Origin: Carya illinoinensis
Taxonomy: Eukaryota > Streptophyta > Magnoliopsida > Fagales > Juglandaceae
DNA: 64,000 nt
Assembly (NCBI RefSeq): GCF_018687715.1
Contig: NC_056755.1
Coordinates: forward strand, 9,621,501-9,685,500
Direction: 5' to 3'
Position numbers and translations under genes: made by a program. Below are positions 1 to 11,495 of this stretch, piece after piece. The notes beneath the pieces were generated by a model. That model made no database searches. It saw only the letters and a program-made list of their open reading frames with translations, and was not told the origin of the DNA. How positions within the stretch are numbered: position 1 is the stretch's first letter; each line of letters begins with the position of its first letter.

Positions 1-3000
1 GTTGGGAAATACTTTGAACATAGACAGAGACTTTTATGGGCATAAAAAGTTTTCCCTCTTTCTTCAATCAATGCCACACATTTTAAAGCTTCAGCCTGTA
101 GGTGATGGCCAATTTCTTGTACATGGTATCACCTCTAAAACCCCTGAACCATTTCAGTCCAATCCAGCCTTGTTTGCAGAACCTGCAAGTAATAACGGAG
201 TCCAGGACTTCTCTGCAACTTCAAAGTCAGATGGTGAGCTGGGATCTGCTGCTGGAGGTGTAAATGCGAAGCCATCATTGTCTCCATCCCCCGAGTCAAA
301 TGTGAAGGGGCCTCCTAAAAAATTTCAAGAACCTTCTGCACTTGGCAGATCTGTTACGGGAGTGATGGATGAGAAGTCAGCAGTGCTTTCACCCCCTGAA
401 TTAAACTTTGAGGAGGTGCAACAGCACTCTCCACATGAGGAGAAGGGTGTTGAACAGTTGAGGAACCGTCATTTGCCTCTAGTGGTGGAACAAGATTCTG
501 CATCTGCACTGGGGTTTTTTAAGAGAGTTTGGAGAAAATATTTTGGCAGAATTGATGGTGGTCCCATGAATAAAAGTCAAAGCATTCCAGAAAAATGTTC
601 TACTTCTGGTGTTATGTCTGAGAAAAAAGGTCACGAAACTGCTGAATATGGTTCCACTGTTAATGGCTTAAAAATGGCAAAAGTTGACAAATGTGTGAAC
701 TCAACAAGCCTGGATGCTAAACCAGTATGTCAGCTGCCATATTCTTCTGCCAGCAATGGGTTGGCTATAGACAGCAAAACTGCTACAGTTTCTGAAGCTT
801 ATGGTAATAACTCAAGCACAGGTCCAGGTTTCTTCAACCAGATGGTATATTGGTGTAAATTTTGGAGAAGTAACCCAAATTCTGATATATTAAATGATCA
901 ACCCAGAGATAAACTGGACCAGATAAATAGTCGTTCTGAAAAGCATAGCTTATTTTCTATGGATTCTTTTTGGAGTGACATGGAATCTTTTCTGGGCACA
1001 GTCCGTGGTTCAGTTATTGTCTCCCAGTCAAGGACCAGGTTTTATGCATTTTATTGATTTTCTATCTTTTATGCTGTTTTCTTTCTGATGCCGCTGATGA
1101 TATCCTTTTATCCGGCTTATGCTTGTGTATTGTAAATACTTGCTCCTGTTCCTTATTTTCTTATCATTAATGTAATATCAACCATCAGAGAGAAGAAAAA
1201 ATGAAGTATCTCAAATTGTAGTACACATCTGACTAAACATATCAGATACTCGGTTCTCTGGGAATTATTTGCAACTTATTTTATGCTATGGCTTTTTGAT
1301 TTTTTTTAAGCATAGATTTCAAATTTAGTGGTTGGAAACTTGTCGGATAGGTTTTTGTCTTAATAATTTTTCTTTTTCTTTTGGTCATCAGAATTTATCG
1401 TGGGGAGGAACTACTTAAAATCTTGCATACACATGTTTTGTATTGAACTACATTAGATGGAATGAAATTTAGCAGAAGGCTTAGAACTCAAGTCTGAGTA
1501 CCTCAAGGTTGGGAGAGTTTTCATTGATCATTTTCTGGCTTTTTATTGAGAGAACATCTGCAACTTTTCTGCCGTTCTTCCACTTCATGATTCAAATGCA
1601 AATATTAACTGATTGATATACCCGTCAGGCTCCAGCCTAATGGTCAAAGGGCGGGCTTTGGATGAGTTGTAGACTCAGAAATCTTGGGTTCATTTCCACA
1701 CTAGGGGTTCCCCCAAATTCCTGATATACGGTTCTGGCCGATGTAATCATGTACCAGGATTAACTTCTTAGGGGTGGGTCCAAAGGTCCCACATTGGTAA
1801 AGTTCCACGTCATTAAAAGAAAAAAAAAAAAAAAAAACCTTTTTAAACCTAAAAGCTCTCTAACCATGTTGATGCCTTTATTGCTGTGATCTGACAACTT
1901 TTGCTTAAACTTAGCACCTGGAATCAGAAGCATATGCTAATATTATTCTGCTATATGTAATTCTTTTCAGGGAACAGATGGCACAAAATATGCGAAAGGA
2001 AGGGCCTCCAGCTCTTAGATCTCTGAGTGAAAGTGACGTCCTCCATTTGGTAGATTTATTAATTTCAGAAATGAAATGGATGGAAGAACACCCCTCTCAG
2101 ACATCACCTTTCAAACTCACTTGGCCGGTTGGAAAGAGCTCTTTGGTTCAAGCTCGTGGTTCAAATGGGTTGAGCTCTATCTTTATGGGCACAAGATTAC
2201 AGTCACCAGAACATGAAGACAGAAAATATCAAAATATTCCTCATACTGAAGTTTCTCCACCTGCCGTTCACGAGAAACATTCAGTCAGATCTAGAAGTGA
2301 TATATTAGCTGATTGTCAGAAGCTCGTGAATGAGATATTAAAGAATTATCCAAATGGGTATAATATGGGCTCCTTCAGAAAATTTTTCCTTGAGAGGTAT
2401 GGTTATCCTCTTGATTTACAGAAGCTTGGGCATCAAAGGTTGGTATCCCTGTTACAGATAATGCCTGGGGTGAAAATAGTCTCCGCTCATATTTTTCCCT
2501 CTAGTGAAGCCTCAAGTAGTTCAGGCTTAGAAATTGCCCTTCCTGATAGTCAAGAAAATAGTGCCAGTCATTCAGTTGCTAATTCAGATAGTGAATTGTC
2601 TGATTCAACAAAGAAGAATGATGATTTTGACTCTCCATGGGAAGAATTAGGACCTGTTGATTATACAAATTCTACAAAAAATGAAATGGAATCAGTGTCA
2701 ACAACGAAAACTATAGAACAAACAGAAAGGCGAAAATATCCTGATTATGAACCTTCCATCTCTGATGATGACTTTTCTGATTCAGAAGGGGAGACTTCTT
2801 TATTAGCTGGATGTGAAAGGCATGGGAAAAGAATGAACGAGGAAGATAGCTCCCTACTGCAAATTCTAGATTCCTGGTACAGCACTAAGGAAGGTGACAA
2901 TAGAAAGAACGAGTTAGAAAATGTTGATGGCATGATTGATTGTTCAACAGACGGTTCAAAGCCATCTGGTTCATCCGCTATTGGAACCGGCAGTGAAACT

Positions 3001-3141
3001 TATAGAGGAAACTCGGTACGGAGGCAAAGACCTCAAAAGAACTTTTCATTTGTTGCTGACTCAGTTGAGGCTAAGGACAAGCTGATTGATGGAATATTTG
3101 GTAGCCAGAAGAAATCAGGTGAATCAAGGGTGCAGGGCTGA
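1..3141 (+). CDS. NYN/LOTUS (OST-HTH) domain protein, left duplicate, 5' part outside window
   Basis: This is the 3' part of a gene whose complete twin lies at 32127-40235. Exon 2 is entered in mid-exon and runs to 1038 (AG, then GT at 1039). The intron is 1039-1970 and ends TTTTCAG. Exon 3 is 1971-3141, ending in TGA. The split Arg codon at the junction is in phase in both copies. Exon 2 starts inside the first LOTUS helix bundle (LGNTLNIDRDFY). Exon 3 carries the second LOTUS domain (from SDILADCQKLV, near 2300) and an acidic, Ser-rich tail. LOTUS domains bind RNA or protein partners, and in this family they follow a NYN ribonuclease domain; for this copy that domain would lie upstream of the window. 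Both visible exons are open and closely similar to the twin, so this copy may be expressed. Whether it has a promoter and NYN exon cannot be seen. Confidence 0.8.
1629..1837 (+). mobile_element. tRNA-derived SINE in LOTUS intron 2 (left copy)
   Basis: A unit of about 210 bp starts GCTCCAGCCTAATGGTC and ends in an A-run of about 18. It has an A-box-like TGGTCAAAGGG and, about 35 bp later, a B-box-like GGTTCATTTCC, the layout of a tRNA-derived RNA polymerase III promoter. The same insertion lies at the same intron position in the other copy, so it predates the duplication. Flanking duplications are not clear. Confidence 0.6.
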
Positions 3142-3614
3142 AGGGTTCAAAAACAAGATGTGATGCATGAGGGGTTCTCAGCTTGAATGCTGGAAATGGG
3201 ATTTCCGGGTTAGTGAGAAAATTTTATTAGTAACAGGTGGTAATTAATTATAATCAAGCATCATTCATTTTTTGCAGTTTCTTTGAAAGGAAAAAAAAAA
3301 AAAGTTATTGTATTGAGGTTAGAGCCTCAGAGGTGGGATACGAGATCGTTGGCACTACCAAGAATGTATGTTTTGGCTTAAATCCAACTGATGGTTAGGG
3401 ATCACAGAGATATTAGAGAAAGAATATTATTACCAAGGCACAGCACATACCAACATTATATGTATGCTGATTTGCAATTTGGATTGCATCCATTGCGAAG
3501 CAAAGTTCACCTCACTATTTCTATGGCATCCTACTCTAAACTTGGTGTTTTATAAGCAAAATCTGTTGAAAAAAAAAAAAAAAAAAAAGAAGAAGAAGAA
3601 AAAAAGAAAAAGAC

Positions 3615-3835
3615 AGTGCTACAATCACAAAGGAATTGTACAAAATTAATTTTACAAATTGATATAGCTTTATATGATCTGTTAGATCTGTTTTACAATA
3701 AAAGTAATTTTACAATCTGGTAGATTAGATCAAGTCACATAAGTCTGGAAATTTACTTTAATCACTTTGTAGGAGTATCTTTTAAAAAAAAATGTTCATG
3801 CTCAAATATTGAAGCTCGATGATATTTTTTTTTTT
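3615..3835. repeat. MITE-like AT-rich repeat downstream of LOTUS, left copy
   Basis: The segment contains the block GATCTGTTAGATCTGTTTTACAATAAAAG followed closely by AGATCAAGTCACAT (split here for length: GATCTGTTAGATCTG, TTTTACAATAAAAG). Related copies lie at 40668-40850 (the duplicate position) and at about 62310-62490, which is unrelated DNA. It is therefore a dispersed family; class and ends are not determined. An A-run with GAA units precedes it. Confidence 0.5.
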
Positions 3836-4060
3836 TTTGGGGTCGATCTTTATTTCGGAGCCGATTATTAGATTTACTTGTTTTGTCATGCATTAAGCCT
3901 AATTGTCTACTCTTTCTATCCCTTAATCAAAAGTTAACATCCCCAAAGGGGTGATCGTAGCACCCTGCCAAATGAACATCCGTGAAAAATTCATATTGTT
4001 CATGATTTGATAGTTCATGATAGATAAAAGTATCGCATTATTTATATTTTAAAGATACCT

Positions 4061-4285
4061 TATATATTATTTGCCTAATTTGTTTTCAAAAATAAGATGT
4101 GTTAAAATGAATTGAGATTAAAGTTAAAAATTGAATAAAATATTATTAGAATATATTGTTTTAATGTTATTTTTGTATTGTGATTCAAAGAAATTAAATT
4201 GTTTATTTTATTTTATGTGTAAATTTAAAAAAATTGTAATAATTAGATTAAATGAGATAAAATTTTTTATAAAAGTGAATGTGAG
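4061..4285. repeat. MITE copy present only in the left duplicate
   Basis: The unit contains TTGAATAAAATATTATTAG, AAATTAAATTGTTTATTTT and TTGTAATAATTAGATTAAATG in that order, the signature of the abundant MITE seen also at 4480/13765, 11320, 33052 and 51160. The right duplicate (41110-41145) lacks it, reading from AAAGATACCTTA almost straight into AATTTAAATGG. It was gained here after the duplication or lost there. Confidence 0.55.
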
Positions 4286-4479
4286 ACTTAATTTAAATGT
4301 TTCCTCTTCCACGTGAAATGCCAAGAGCTCAAAGCCTGAAAATACAGACATAAATTTAGACAATTCAATTTTCAACCATCTCAACACAAGCCCAGCAGTC
4401 CTTTTCAATTTTCACTTTACAATTTCTCGGAAGCTCCATTCCTAATTGTAAATATGATGATGGTAAATATGGTGATCTA

Positions 4480-4569
4480 GGGGAGGTTTGAGGAGTGAGA
4501 TGAAATGAAAATTTTGTAAATGGTTATAAGATATTTTGTGAATAGTAATGATATAGTTTGAGTTAAGTA
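4480..4569. repeat. 5' half of a MITE interrupted by a LINE
   Basis: The sequence from GGGGAGGTTTGAGGAGTGAG to GTTTGAGTTAAGTAA matches the expected start of the MITE family. Its second half resumes at about 13536. The gap holds the LINE, the Gypsy element and a hAT element. Confidence 0.5.
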
Positions 4570-4647
4570 ATTTTTTTTTTAAAGGAAACTTCATTCATGT
4601 AACTTAAGGATTACAATTACTTTCAGATGAGGTAGCACATAACACCT

Positions 4648-6622
4648 TGATGGAGATCTGAGAAGAGCCATTCGCAATGCTACTAGGAGGGCTAGGCGTG
4701 CCTAGGCTAGGAGGGTTGCATTGGGTAGCAGGTATGGCTCGGGTGGTAAGGCATTGGGCGTTCAGGGCAAGTGCAACTAGAGGAGTTTCATGTGTTGGTC
4801 AATTCTTTGATTTTAGAGGTTGGATGACAAGAAAGTTGCATGAGAAGATGACAAGATCCTAAAAAAAAAATAGGGTAGAGGCATAGGGCTAAACAAAAAA
4901 CCCGAAAACATTACTCGACCAGTTTCCGAAATTACCCGGCTCGTTTGCAGTTAAAATCGAAAACGGGTATTACCCGTTACCCAATTTAAGCATCTTCTCC
5001 ATTTCCTTCTTTTTTGTATTTCTGGGTTTTTTTTCTAGGTAATCGATGTGCTATCTTTTTTCTCTACTATCATCCTATTTGGCACATCTGGGTTCCATCC
5101 AAGTGTCGCGCGCAGATCGAAATTCCATTAAGAATTCTATCGGAGTCTTGAAGGAAAGCTCTTGGATGATAAATGAAGCGACGCCTAAACCCATGAGTTC
5201 CAAAGAAAGTTACCAGGCCTGAGAACACAGTTGAAGATGCTAGTAAAGTAAGAGAGGGTGGAGAGGGAGACAAAAAGGGTGACAACGAAGTGGTCTAGCT
5301 CGAGGCCTTTGCAGATGATGTGGACGTGGAGTTGGTGGAGGTGGAGTGAGGTCTTGCAAGCTCTCTTCTGTTTATAGCTTTTTTCCCTATTTTCTCTTTT
5401 CAGAACCCGAAATCAGTAAATGTAATAGCCGGTGAATGGGTTCCAACTTCCAATAAGAAAAAGGAACGTGAATGAGTTTGGTAGGTGTTACACAGTACGG
5501 TGAATGCTAGGACAGATCCGAATTGGCATGGTTCATGGTTGGAACTTGGAAGTTGGCTGGGTTTTATAGCTTGAGTGAGAAAATTGTAGTTCCACAAGCA
5601 CTCTTGATGGTGAGAATTGGGGTCGAAAATGGTTGCCAGACTATATGAGTCAAGACAAAAGGCAAGAAATTTGTAGATCCCACCAAATCATTAAACTAGG
5701 GGTCCAGGCGGCTCTGTTGGCGCTTTGATCAAGTGATTCACCGGTTGTTAGATCAACGAAAGAATCTCTCCAAAATCTACTCTTTTATCAGGCAAGGTGA
5801 AGATGGTGGCAGTCAAACCCTAACCCGCTTGAAAGAGAACTCTTGATAGAAGGTGGAAGTCGAGAAGTGGGTGATCTGTGTGCAGGTTCATTTCGATTTC
5901 TTTTGCTTGCTTGGATCGAATTCTTGAAACTCATTTGAGTACTGGGCAGTGGTCCTAGAGAGGGCTCAATGTTCAGCTAGCCAAGTCGATGCTTCTAAGA
6001 AGAAGAAGAAGAAAAAGAATTCGGGTAATTGGTTAACGGGTAAGCACCTAATCGGTATGAAACATACTCGGGTCGGGTCGAAAATTGGTGTTTCCATGTC
6101 GGGTCGGGTCGGTGAACTCCCCTATGGAGGCACCATCTAGAGGGGTGGCCGGCCATCTCCATTATTTTAGGAAGTTTGTTTATTTTTTACTTGGTTTATT
6201 TCTCTTTAATTTGGAGATTTGTCTAGTTTTAGTGTGTTTATGATTATTTCCTAGTTTATTTCCTTTATGTTAGGTATTTGATTTTAATTCCTTTAAGTTA
6301 GGAATTGATGTATGTTGGGATAAGATCTAGATGAGATCTAGATCTATTGTTGTTGAAACCCTAGAGGTTTCTATATAAGTTTCGGCCTTGCTTGTTTATT
6401 CATCAATTATTGTTATGTTTATTCAATGAATGAGAACTTTCTTTTCAGTACTTTTGAGAGTTAAGTGCTAACCCATGCTAGTCTTGATTTTCACCAACAA
6501 CCAATTTGAATCTTTGTGTTGCCTTGAGGTAATCTTAGATCTAACCAACCAACAAGTAAAAAACCCTAGATCTAATCACCCAACACACTAATTACAAGTG
6601 AGTGAGAGTGAGTCTTCTATCA
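4648..6622 (+). repeat. Gypsy 5' LTR, interrupted by hAT 4884-6124
   Basis: The LTR begins TGATGGAGATCTGAG and ends TCTTCTATCA, followed by ATTGGTGCTTTCATTGAG, which is the primer-binding region (its tRNA was not assigned). Without the hAT and its duplicated 8 bp it is about 726 bp long, against 701 bp for the 3' LTR. The two are visibly diverged. Confidence 0.8.
4884..6124. mobile_element. Non-autonomous hAT-like element nested in the Gypsy 5' LTR
   Basis: It starts TAGGGCTAAAC and ends GTGAACTCCCCTA, a short imperfect terminal inverted repeat of the TAGGG class. Flanking octamers are TAGAGGCA (4876-4883) and TGGAGGCA (6125-6132), an 8-bp duplication with one change, and the uninterrupted 3' LTR shows the empty site. 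Both ends carry CCCG/CGGG-rich subterminal motifs (ACCCGGCTCG, GGGTCGGGTCGG), typical of hAT transposase binding sites. No transposase frame was found in 1241 bp. Confidence 0.75.
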
Positions 6623-6667
6623 ATTGGTGCTTTCATTGAGAGAGATTAAACCCAAGAAGAGGAAGTC

Positions 6668-9170
6668 ATGTCCGATCGACAACCAATTCATAGGGAGCGT
6701 ATTGAGAATATTGAAGCCACTTTGAAGTCACAACAAACCGCCACCAATGAAAGCCTTAGAAGGATTGAGGAGGTGCTCCACCAATTGGTAGATCAAAGGA
6801 GGAATGGAGAGAGAAAGCACCATAGGAGAAGAGTCCATAGTCCCGAGGGTTCCGTTGGATCTAGAAGAAGCCAACGCCATGAGAGGGTGGATGACTCCAA
6901 TTCATCTTCTCAAGATTCCTCAAGCACTCATGAGGAATCAACTGGGAAAAGTGAAGGAGAATAAGGGAATCGTGAAGAGAGGAGAGGAGCACGTATGGGG
7001 CAAATTCTCAAGCCGAAGATGGACTTTCCAAAGTTCAATGGTGATGACCTGAGCATGTGGATTAGTAGAGTCGAGTAATATTTTAAGCACAATCACATCG
7101 AGGGCCATGCAAAAGTGTCATATGCCGCTTACTTCCTTGAAGGGGAGGCCAACCAATGGTGGCAATGGATGAGGAATACGTATGGGGATCAAAGGAAGGA
7201 GTTGAAATGGAATGAGTTCATCAAGGAGCTTTTGAGGAGATTCGGGCCAACCGAGTATATGGATTACCGTGAAACGCTCTCAAAGATCAAGCAAACCGGA
7301 TCTTTAAGAGATTACCAATTAGAGTTCAAGTATTTGTCCATTAGAGTACATGGGTGGTTGGAGAAGGCCCTTATTGGGACCTTTGTGGCCAGATTGAAGA
7401 GCGAGTTGGTGGCGGAAGTGAAGCTTAGGAAATCAAAGACCTTGATGCAAGCTTTGGAGGTCACACGAGTCAAGAAAGATCAACTCCAAGATCTAAAGAA
7501 GAGTAGCCGGTTTGGAGGAAACCACTCCCATTGGTTTCCAAGAGTGATGCAAACGTGACTTTTGGCAAGGACTTCTTACTAGGAGGTCCTAGTGGAAATG
7601 TATCAAGTGGATCTAAACTCTTACTCACAGGGGTGAAGAGACTATCTTAGGATGAGATGCAACGAAGAAGAGAGAATGAGTTTTGCTTCAATTGCAATGA
7701 AAGGTTCACTATAGGCCACAAATGCAAAGGTAAGCAAATCTATCTCATAGAGGTGGAGTCCAAGGAAGAACAAGGGCAAAAGGAGAAAGATCAACATGAG
7801 ACCATGGGGGAGATACTCAAATTTCTATTCATACTTTGGTAGGTGTTATCAGGCCTAAAACAATGAAAACACAAGCACACATCGGCAAAATGGAGATAAC
7901 GGTTCTTATTGATAATGGTTCATCTTTGAACTTCATCAATTCAAAGGTGGTCGAGAGCTTGACATTGTCTATGACTTCTATTACTCCATTTGAGGTCAAG
8001 GTAGCTAGTGGGGAGAAGATGATGTGTATAGAAGCATATAAAAAGTTATGTTTGAAAATACAAGATCTTGAGATTGTGGTAGACTTGTATTCTTTGCCTA
8101 TTGTTGGGTTGGATATGGTGTTGAGTGTGCAATGGTTAGAGGAGTTAGGGAAGATTGTGTCGGATTATAAAAAAAAATGACTATGGAGTTCATGATGGGG
8201 ACAAATGGGTGACCATGAGAATGAGTGGAAGAGGAGGATGCAAGGTCGTGGGTCCTAGTGAGAGGGAGAAGAACTTGAGGCAAGAGAGGTAATGTTTTGC
8301 TATCACATTGACCTCCCAACAGAGAGGCTTGAATGGGGACCATGAAGTGGAGGATGGTAGCTTGGAGAGGGAGTTAGGGGCCAAGGTGCCTCTTGATTTG
8401 AGAGAGTATGTGAGAAGATGTGACATTTGCCAAAGGGTGAAGGGTGAGAGTAGCGAACCTAAGGCGTTGATGCAACCCTTACCGATCCATACTCACTCTT
8501 GGGAAGATGTTACCATGGATTTTGTGGAGAGGTTGCCACTTTCAAATGGTTGTGATGGGGTGCTTGTAATCTATGAAGTGGGGAGTTCACCAAATGATTT
8601 GGTGGATATGGAACTTAGAAAGAGGGATGAAGTCTTGAAGGATTTCAAGAAAAATTTGGCACTTGCTCAAGACCAAATGAAAAAACACTTTAACAAAGGG
8701 GGGAGCATGGAGTCCTTTGAACCGAATGAGTGGGTATTTCTCAAGTACCTACCAAGAGAGCATAAGGCACTATCCAAGGAAACATTAAACAAGTTGAGGG
8801 CTAACTAATTTAGCTCATATCAATTGCTGGAGAAGTGCAGACAGCTTGCAAACAAGTTAGATCTACCAGTCGGGATTCATATTCACCCTATTTTTCATGT
8901 CTCGTGGCTAAGGAGGAAAGTTAGAGATCCAATCAAGGTGGTGAGTGAGATGCCCATGGTGGATTGCCCATGGTAGATGAAAAGGAAAGAATAGCAATCC
9001 AACACAAGAAGATCGTGGAGTATAGGTTTGTGAGGAAGGGTGGCCAAGTAAGAACTGAACCTTTGGTTCAATGGAAGGGGCTTCCATCCGAGGATGCTAC
9101 ATGAGAGAGTGTTCGGGTTCTCAAGGATCAATTTCTAGATTTGGACCTTGAGGACAAAGTTGGTCTTAAA
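6668..9170 (+). pseudogene. Gypsy gag-pol remnant (gag, zinc knuckle, protease, integrase piece, chromodomain-like)
   Basis: Frame pieces follow in order. A Gag N-terminal stretch (6668-6961) ends in a stop. The capsid-like part is 7115-7558 (ANQWWQWMRN, ELLRRFGP). A CCHC-type knuckle, CFNCNERFTIGHKC, lies near 7690. An aspartic protease core, VLIDNGSSLNFINS (Asn replaces the usual Thr or Ser after Asp), is in 7836-8180. An integrase zinc-domain piece with CDICQRVKG is in 8308-8580. A truncated integrase C-terminus is at 8590-8805, and a chromodomain-like segment, VQWKGLPSEDAT, is near 9060. About 1.5 kb of reverse transcriptase/RNase H is missing between protease and integrase. This order is that of chromovirus Gypsy elements. 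Stops occur at 6962, 7077 and 9101 among others. Confidence 0.75.
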
Positions 9171-9181
9171 AGGGGGAGGAT

Positions 9182-9882
9182 TGTTGGAGATCCGAAAAGA
9201 ATAATTTGTAATGCCACTAGGAGGGCTAGGTGTGCCGATGCTAGAAAGGTTGCATTGGGTAGCATTTATGGCTCGGGTGGTGAGACTTTGGGCGTCCAAG
9301 GAAAATGCAACTAGAGAAGTTTCATGTGTTGGCCAATTTCTTGATTTTAGGGATTGGATGACAAGATGACAAGAAGGTTGCATGAGAAGATGACAAGATC
9401 CTAAAAAATAGGGGTGGAGGCGCCATCTAGAGGAGTGGCTGGCCATCTCCATTATTTTAGGAAGTTTGTTTATTTTTCACTTGGTTTATTTCCTTTTAAT
9501 TAGGAGATTTGTCTAGTTTTAGTGTGTTTATGATTATTTCCTAGTTTATTTCCTTTATGTTAGATATTTGATTTTATTTCCTTTAAGTTAAGAATTGATA
9601 TATGTTGGGATGAGATCTAGATATAGATCTAGATGGTCTATATTGGCCAAAACCCTAGAGGTTTCTATATAAGTTTAGGCCTTGCTTGTTTATTCATCAA
9701 TTATTGTTATGTTTATTTAATGAATGAGAATTTTCTCTTCAATACTTTTGAGAGTTAAGTGTTAACCTGAGCTAATCTTGATTTTCACCAACCAATTTAG
9801 ATCTTTGTGTTACCTTGAGATAACTCTAGATCTAATCACCCAACACGCCAATTACAAGTGAGTGAGAATGAGGCTTCCATCA
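9182..9882 (+). repeat. Gypsy 3' LTR
   Basis: It starts TGTTGGAGATCC after the polypurine tract and ends GCTTCCATCA before TSD CACCT. It lacks the hAT insertion, so it documents the pre-insertion sequence ATAGGGGTGGAGGCGCC. Confidence 0.85.
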
Positions 9883-11319
9883 CACCTACAGGCCCATCTT
9901 CTAACCAAATCCTCTCATACTCAGCCCTTAACCCCAATTTAGCAACTACATGAGCTGCATTATTACAAGTTCTAGAAATAAAAGAAAGTCTCCACGCAGG
10001 GTGACTCTGTAACAAGTGCTTAATATCTTATGTAAGCTGACCAAGCCACGAGTTATCCATTGTCCTTGAATTAACAGCATCTATAATAGATTTGGCATCC
10101 CTTCAAAAGCTACTTGATTAAAATTCAATTCCAAACATAGATACATTGCTCTAACAATAGCATTGCTTACTGCTTGACAAGTTGAAGAAACATGACCCTT
10201 TCTAGCAATAAGAATTGCTTGCACTGCCCCTTCACTATCTCTTATAATGATTCCAATACCCATTGTTCCATTATCCTTGTCAAAAGCTACATCAAAGTTA
10301 ACTTCGAAGCAAGGCCATACTCAAGGAACCCATTTTTGCTAAGCTTTCCTTGAATGGACCCTCTCCACTGAATTAAAATCTTTTTGATGTACCTGTTGAA
10401 ACAAAGATAATTTAGAAATAGCCACCTCAAGCACACCAATAGGACTTTTGAATTTATTCTTAAAAATAAATTCATTTATTCTATGCCATAGTTGATACAT
10501 AACAAAATTAAGTTGTAGACTTTCCTTTGCTAATCTCAATATCATCTTAGACCGGAGCATATAGAAACTATCGTAAGTCCTTTTGCATTTCCTGACATGA
10601 CTTTTATCATCCCTTCATACATCAACAGCTGCAGGACAAGTCCTCAAAACATGGATAACAAACTCTTCCTTTGTTGCACAAATAGGACATATGTTACCAT
10701 CCAAGAATTTTTTTTAAACAGATTAGCTTTAGTGGGTATTACATTATTGAGTGCTTTCCATATCATCTATTTTACTTTCCTTGAGACATTCAATTTCCAT
10801 AAATCTTGCTATTAATTAGTATTCTGTCCATTACTAGAGGATTCACCGTGTTGGTTATGACTCTGCATAGAAGCTTTGAAATAGGCACTCTTGAAAAAAA
10901 AAAGTTGCCTCTAGTTGATTCCATCCATATTAATCTATCTGCAAACCCCCTATTACTAATAGGAATTGCAATAATTACTTTAGCTTCTTCCTCATTAAAC
11001 ACAGATTCCACCACATCATACTTCCAACAGCTCCTCTCCTCATCAATCAAGATATCCATTGTAGCTTTAGGATCCAACAAATTGACTAGTGACTAAACCT
11101 AATATATAATAGGACATGCTAACCACTTATCTTTCCAAATTCTAGTATTTCTACCATTACCAACCCTCCAAACCACACTGCCTTTTATCAAATCCAAGCT
11201 AGACCAGAGGCTCATCCAAATAAAAGAAGGTGAGGATCCCATCTTAGCATACAACAAATCACAATTCTGAAAATTCTTGCCTTTGAAAACTCGAGCAACT
11301 CCTTTTGGTTACACGGAAG

Positions 11320-11495
11320 AGGTGAGTTTTTTTTTAAAGTTGAATAAAATATTGTTATAATATAATTTTTTAATGTAAGTGTTGTTTTAGGCTTTGAAAA
11401 AGTTGAATTGTTTATTATGTTTTATGTAGAAATTTATGAAAGTTGTAATGATGAAATGAAATGTTTTGGATAAACAAACGAGGCCGTTCGGTTCT
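11320..11495. repeat. MITE inserted in the LINE
   Basis: The run GTTGAATAAAATATTGTTAT ... AAAAAGTTGAATTGTTTATT ... AAACAAACGAGGCC is the family signature. LINE coding similarity is interrupted on both sides of it. Confidence 0.55.

Larger units (their letters stand above)
4648..9882 (+). mobile_element. Ty3/Gypsy LTR retrotransposon, RT-RNase H deleted
   Basis: A 5' LTR (4648-6622, including a nested hAT) and a 3' LTR (9182-9882) bound a 2.56-kb interior. TSD CACCT lies at 4643-4647 and 9883-9887. A polypurine tract, AAAAGGGGGAGGAT, immediately precedes the 3' LTR at 9182. The interior holds decayed gag, zinc knuckle, protease, a short integrase piece and a chromodomain-like tail. Reverse transcriptase and RNase H are absent, so it could move only with help. 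It is inserted in the 3' end of a LINE. Confidence 0.85.

Noticed and set aside
1629..1837. A tRNA gene in LOTUS intron 2
   Set aside because: A- and B-box-like motifs exist, but no cloverleaf with acceptor stem can be drawn. The A-tail and repeated occurrence fit a SINE.
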